NCBI RefSeq assembly: GCF_001715295.1
Contig: NZ_MDKB01000004.1
Span: 632,749-696,748, forward strand
Length of the DNA stretch: 64,000 nt
Reading direction: 5' to 3'
Origin: Streptomyces griseus
GTDB taxonomy: Bacteria > Actinomycetota > Actinomycetes > Streptomycetales > Streptomycetaceae
Shown here: piece after piece, positions 60,881 to 64,000 of the stretch
How positions within the stretch are numbered: the stretch's first letter is position 1
Layout of the letters: every line of letters starts with the position of its first letter
Notes under the pieces: generated by a model
Told to the model about the DNA's origin: nothing
Seen by the model: only the letters and a program-made list of their open reading frames with translations
Databases searched by the model: none
Made by a program: the position numbers and the translations under genes

Positions 60881-61606
60881 TCAGGACTCGACGAACTTGT
60901 CCGCCAGGCCCCGTTCCAGGTAGTCGTCCGGCAGGTCTTGGACGACCAGCTCGGCCTCGGTGCGTTCGGTATGCAGCCGCCAGTAGGCGTCGGCCATCGT
61001 CCGAGGCTGGGAGTCATGGCCCCCCTGGCCGATGAAGGCAGCGATCGCCACGTGCGCGGCGTAGACGCCTGTACCGGAAAGTGCCGCATGCAGGTTGAGG
61101 ATCCAGTTGCGCATTCCACCGGTGGCGATCTGGACGTTCGCGACGTGCGGGGCGATCACCGGGCCCGACCCCGCGCCACTGCTGACCAGGACCGTCCCCG
61201 TGCCGCGCTCCAGCATGCCGGGCAGGACGTGCTGCACGGCCGCGACACCGCCGAGCAGGTAGAGATCCAGCTGGGCCAGAACCGAGTCGACGGTGACCTT
61301 CGTGGCCTCGACGAGCGGCGCGCGGCGCAGGTCTGCCGGGGAGGGCGCGGGTGAGTACTCGAGAACGTCGATCGGCCCCAGCCGCTCCTCGGCGGTGGTC
61401 AGCGCCGCGTGCAGAGCAGGACGATCAGTGACGTCGGCGGGGAACACCCCGACACGGACGCCGGTATCGGACAGATTATCGGCCACCGCCCGGAGCGTCG
61501 TACGGTTGCGGGCGATCAGCGCCACGTCGAACCCCTCGGCGGCGAACCGCCGACCGATCGCGCGTCCCAGCTGTGGACCTGCGCCGACGATCGCAATCGT
61601 GCTCAA
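60881..61606 (-). CDS. SDR-like protein lacking the catalytic tyrosine
   Basis: 241 residues, ATG 61606. The Rossmann start IVGAGPQLGRAIGRRFAAEG is intact, but the NNAG segment is EYSPAPSP and the active-site region reads SSGAGSGPVIAPHVANVQIATGGMRNW with no Tyr-x-x-x-Lys. Such divergent SDRs (GAGPxLG group) are common in Streptomyces and may bind NAD(P) as non-enzymatic or altered oxidoreductases. Faces a decayed region on both sides. Confidence 0.8.
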   Translation of the reverse strand: MSTIAIVGAGPQLGRAIGRRFAAEGFDVALIARNRTTLRAVADNLSDTGVRVGVFPADVTDRPALHAALTTAEERLGPIDVLEYSPAPSPADLRRAPLVEATKVTVDSVLAQLDLYLLGGVAAVQHVLPGMLERGTGTVLVSSGAGSGPVIAPHVANVQIATGGMRNWILNLHAALSGTGVYAAHVAIAAFIGQGGHDSQPRTMADAYWRLHTERTEAELVVQDLPDDYLERGLADKFVES

Positions 61607-62000
61607 TTCGCCACCTCGTTAACCTTGTTCCGAGATTCCGGTGCATGCGGAAACTGTAGTAGGAAGGGTGTGATCACGGTTGCTCGGACCGGCTCGACAG
61701 CCTGAACGGAAGATTCGCGACAACGATGAGCGGCACCTTTTCGGCGGCGCGAACGCCTTCGCCGACTTCGCACGCGCGTGGCGGAGCCGGATGGGCGAGC
61801 TCTTCCCGCCTGCGGCCGTCCGTCGGACACCCTCGCCGGTTTCGCGGCGCGTGATGGTTCTGCGGGGGAGTGTCAGTTGGACGTCGTCATCTGAGGGTAA
61901 GTGGCGCAGGCGCGGAGATCCGGTCGCTGACCTGGCGGGTTGTGCTCACCCGTGGCTGGGTGAGTGCGGGGCGGGTTCGCCCGCCCCGTCCCGCGAACGA
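61607..62000. other. no recognisable gene (394 bases)
   Basis: Includes the probable promoter of the SDR at its left end. Otherwise only shadow frames up to the transposase scar. Confidence 0.4.
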
Positions 62001-62249
62001 GTGGCCGCGCCGTGTGTGGTGACAGTGGCGGGCCCGGGCCTGGTGTCGGCGGCACCATCTCGACCAGTTCAGCGCGTGCTTGCCCTGTCGAGCAGGACGA
62101 CGGTGGGGAGTTGCCGGTAGACGGCGGATCTCGGCCGGGGTGAGGTCCACGAGGTCGGGTGTCGTGACCGGCTTCCCCTTTTGGTGCTCCTGGGCGGCGG
62201 TGACGGCCAGGAGGGCGTGGGCGAGCACGGCGAGGTATGAAGGTTGATC
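62001..62249 (-). pseudogene. IS701/IS4-type transposase C-terminal scar
   Basis: The minus frame reads QPSYLAVLAHALLAVTAAQE, then DLVDLTPAEIRRLPATPHRR, then HALNWSRWCRRHQARARHCH. This matches the end of IS701-family transposases (LAHAxLAVxAAxE ... LVPLTxxEIRRLxxxLxxR ... LxWSxWRRRHQARAR). It is 5' truncated and there are no inverted ends. Confidence 0.7.
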
Positions 62250-62327
62250 ATATCGCTTATTCCGCTCATGGAAGGATGGTCGGTGGTGAGCGAATGCAAC
62301 TCGGAGGCAGTGTTGAGGAGCAGGGCA

Positions 62328-63056
62328 ATGAAGACGATCGGGCTGATCGGCGGGATGAGCTGGGAGTCGACAGCGGAGTACTACCGGTTCTTGAACGAAT
62401 TCACGCGCGACCGGCTTGGCGGGCTCCATTCGGCCCGATGCGTGCTTTATTCGGTTGATTTCGCGGAGATCGAGCAGTTGCAGGTCCAGGGACGCTGGGC
62501 GGATGCCGGCGAGATCCTGGCTGTGGCCGCTCAGTCCCTTGAGGCGGCCGGCGCTGACCTGATGCTCATCTGTACCAATACCATGCACAAGGTCGCCGAC
62601 GTTGTCGAGGCGTCAGTGTCCATCCCGCTGCTGCACCTGGCTGACGCCACCGCAGACGCTGTAAGGGCATCGGGCCTGCGCCGGGTCGGACTGCTGGGAA
62701 CAGCGTTCACCATGGAGCAGGACTTCTACCGGGGCCGTCTCGAAGCGGGCGGCCTCGATGTCAGTATCCCGGATCCCGAGGGGCGCGCACTCGTGCACCG
62801 CGTGATCTACGAGGAACTCTGCCTCGGAATTGTGCGGGACGAATCGCGCACAGCTTATCAAGAGGTCATCAAGGATCTTATCGCCGCCGGGGCTGAAGGC
62901 ATCATCCTGGGCTGCACCGAGATCGAGCTTCTCATCGGCCCCGGCGACAGTCCCGTTCCGGTCTTCGCCACCGCACGACTACACGCCGAGGCGGCGGTAG
63001 AAGCAGCGCTGTCAGGCGCCCGGAACGACAACCCCACGAGGCCCGCATGCCACTGA
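62328..63056 (+). CDS. aspartate/glutamate racemase family protein
   Basis: 242 residues from ATG 62328; an in-frame ATG at 62244 would extend it into scar sequence and is less likely. KTIGLIGGMSWESTAEYYRF is the family start. The two catalytic Cys are in LICTNTMHK (about residue 83) and ILGCTEIELLI (about 197). Matches the YgeA/aspartate racemase branch that interconverts L/D acidic amino acids without PLP. Cytosolic. A terminator follows at once. Confidence 0.9.
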   Translation: MKTIGLIGGMSWESTAEYYRFLNEFTRDRLGGLHSARCVLYSVDFAEIEQLQVQGRWADAGEILAVAAQSLEAAGADLMLICTNTMHKVADVVEASVSIPLLHLADATADAVRASGLRRVGLLGTAFTMEQDFYRGRLEAGGLDVSIPDPEGRALVHRVIYEELCLGIVRDESRTAYQEVIKDLIAAGAEGIILGCTEIELLIGPGDSPVPVFATARLHAEAAVEAALSGARNDNPTRPACH

Positions 63057-63063
63057 CCGGGGT

Positions 63064-63094
63064 GTCACCTCGCTCCTGAGCGGAGCGCGGTGAC
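63064..63094 (+). terminator. hairpin after the racemase gene
   Basis: GTCACCTCGCTCC pairs with GGAGCGCGGTGAC (one mismatch) around TGAGC, 8 bases after the stop. Confidence 0.75.
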
Positions 63095-63355
63095 CTAGCG
63101 ACATCGGTTCAGACACACCTGACCCGGACGTCCGTACGCGGCGAAGTGACATACCCGTACTCCCGACTCCGTCCGCATCCGGAGAGGGGCCGATCCGCTA
63201 CTGAACTTGAATACGTGATGTCGATCTGACCAAGTGGGGCTTCCGGACGAGACATGGGATACCCAGTGGTAGGCCCGGGCTCCCTTCAGCACTACTCTGC
63301 AGGCCGCTGCGGTCATCCGTGGCGAACTCAACCCGGCCTATGAGGAGCACTTCAG

Positions 63356-64000
63356 ATGGCTCGCACTACTCGGCCGCGCCCTCTCGACGTCGAGGCTCTG
63401 TTCCCCGAGGTGATCGTTCATCGTCGGGATGCCGTCCGACTGCATCCGCGTGTCGGTAATCCCAGTACGCGTGAAAGCTCACTCGGCGGACCGCTGCTGT
63501 GGCCACGTTCGCAGCCGTGGCCCCGCTGCGACGACGACCACCCACGCACGGCCCTCTCCCCGCCGGGAGTGGGGTCGATCTCGCTGGTGCCAGTCCTTCA
63601 AATCTTCGCCGCCGACGTGCCTGAGCTGCCGTTCCCTACTGGAATGGATCTGCTGCAGGTGTTGTGGTGTCCGTTTGATCACGAGTATGGCTACGTGCCT
63701 CGCCCCGAGGTCTTCTGGCGGGACAGTTCCCTGGTCGATGTCGAAGCAGCCCCGCCCCGCCCTACCGGCACGCACAATGGCTACCTCCCGGACCCATGCG
63801 TCCTGCATCCGGAACGCGTCACCGACTACCCGAACTGGGATCTGCCCGAAGGCGTCGCAGATGCACTCGAGGACAGGTTTGAGCAATTGGAGGAGGAAAC
63901 CGGCTGGTCCTACTGGTCGCACCTCTCCGTGTCCGACGGAATCAAGGTCGGTGGCTACCCGACCTGGACGCAGGACCCGTTCTGGCCCACGTGCCCGACC
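63356..64000 (+). CDS. DUF1963 (YwqG-like) protein, cut by the window end
   Basis: 215 codons from ATG 63356 (GAGGAGCAC just upstream), still open at 64000. SSLGGPLLWPRSQPWPRCDD, SLVPVLQIFAADVPELPFPT and LLQVLWCPFDHEYGYVPRPE, then SHLSVSDGIKVGGYPTWTQD follow the DUF1963/YwqG pattern (GGxPxLPxxxxWP, QxxxxDxPELPFP, KxGGxPxWxQ). Function of the family is unknown. The C-terminus lies outside the window. The 299 bases before it hold only promoter-like sequence. Confidence 0.85.
   Translation, partial: MARTTRPRPLDVEALFPEVIVHRRDAVRLHPRVGNPSTRESSLGGPLLWPRSQPWPRCDDDHPRTALSPPGVGSISLVPVLQIFAADVPELPFPTGMDLLQVLWCPFDHEYGYVPRPEVFWRDSSLVDVEAAPPRPTGTHNGYLPDPCVLHPERVTDYPNWDLPEGVADALEDRFEQLEEETGWSYWSHLSVSDGIKVGGYPTWTQDPFWPTCPT

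Noticed and set aside
61680-62120. Plus frame of 146 codons downstream of the SDR
   Set aside because: Antisense to the IS701-like scar in part; no family motif and no ribosome site.

Overview
The window is about 70 percent GC with strongly GC-biased third codon positions, frequent GTG starts, 4-base ATGA/GTGA gene overlaps and many actinobacterial families (PadR, TetR, LAL, XRE-DUF2690, DUF6086, DUF4184, SpoIIE/STAS). It reads as a Streptomyces or close relative. The mix of small regulator-enzyme cassettes, decayed genes and transposon scars suggests an accessory region such as a chromosome arm or a large plasmid. Species and replicon cannot be told from the sequence.

Layout. 1-5.0 kb: amidase 3' end, a TetR regulator, a serine-hydrolase lipoprotein and a two-component system. 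5.3-12.7 kb: a MITE-like repeat, a PadR-membrane protein pair, a PAP2 phosphatase, a divergent DJ-1 enzyme / GlxA regulator pair, and a WYL regulator facing a VOC protein. 12.8-25.1 kb: four divergent regulator-SDR cassettes (one MerR, three TetR), three of them with clear palindromic operators. They are interleaved with an intact IS5-family element that sits at the 3' end of one SDR, a second MITE-like copy, and scars of a recombinase, a Tn3 transposase and a Baeyer-Villiger monooxygenase.

25.3-28.3 kb: a minus-strand set of a Cys/His/Met lipoprotein, a cysteine-synthase-fold PLP enzyme and an MFS transporter, with a palindrome in front. 28.4-31.3 kb: two secreted proteins (one tendamistat-like) facing a coupled pair of membrane-anchored XRE proteins. 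31.6-40.4 kb: an HxlR/quinone-reductase cassette, a Tn3 scar, DUF4184, a second PadR-membrane pair, and a sigma-factor partner-switching block (RsbW-like ATPase, RsbQ remnant, RsbP-like PAS phosphatase, RsbV-like STAS protein).

41.7-44.5 kb: a plasmid-type ParA-ParB operon with four ATTACG-N-CGTAAT palindromes, three of them inside a repeated 43-44 bp unit. ParA carries two tandem ribbon-helix-helix-like segments ahead of its Walker motifs. 44.6-54.6 kb: ArsR regulator, secreted protein, hydrolase, truncated AlkZ-like gene, DHA2 exporter, a decayed type I-E-like CRISPR remnant without cas genes, an Rrf2 pseudogene whose two matching operators survive, an AbiE-like gene pair and two broken amidohydrolases. 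54.6-64 kb: a large LAL regulator, then a palindrome-led run of MBL hydrolase, carboxylesterase and a frameshifted RidA gene, an SDR lacking its catalytic tyrosine, an IS701-like scar, an aspartate racemase and a DUF1963 gene cut by the window end.

No rRNA or tRNA gene was recognised. Family names come from motif recognition by eye; no database search was run.
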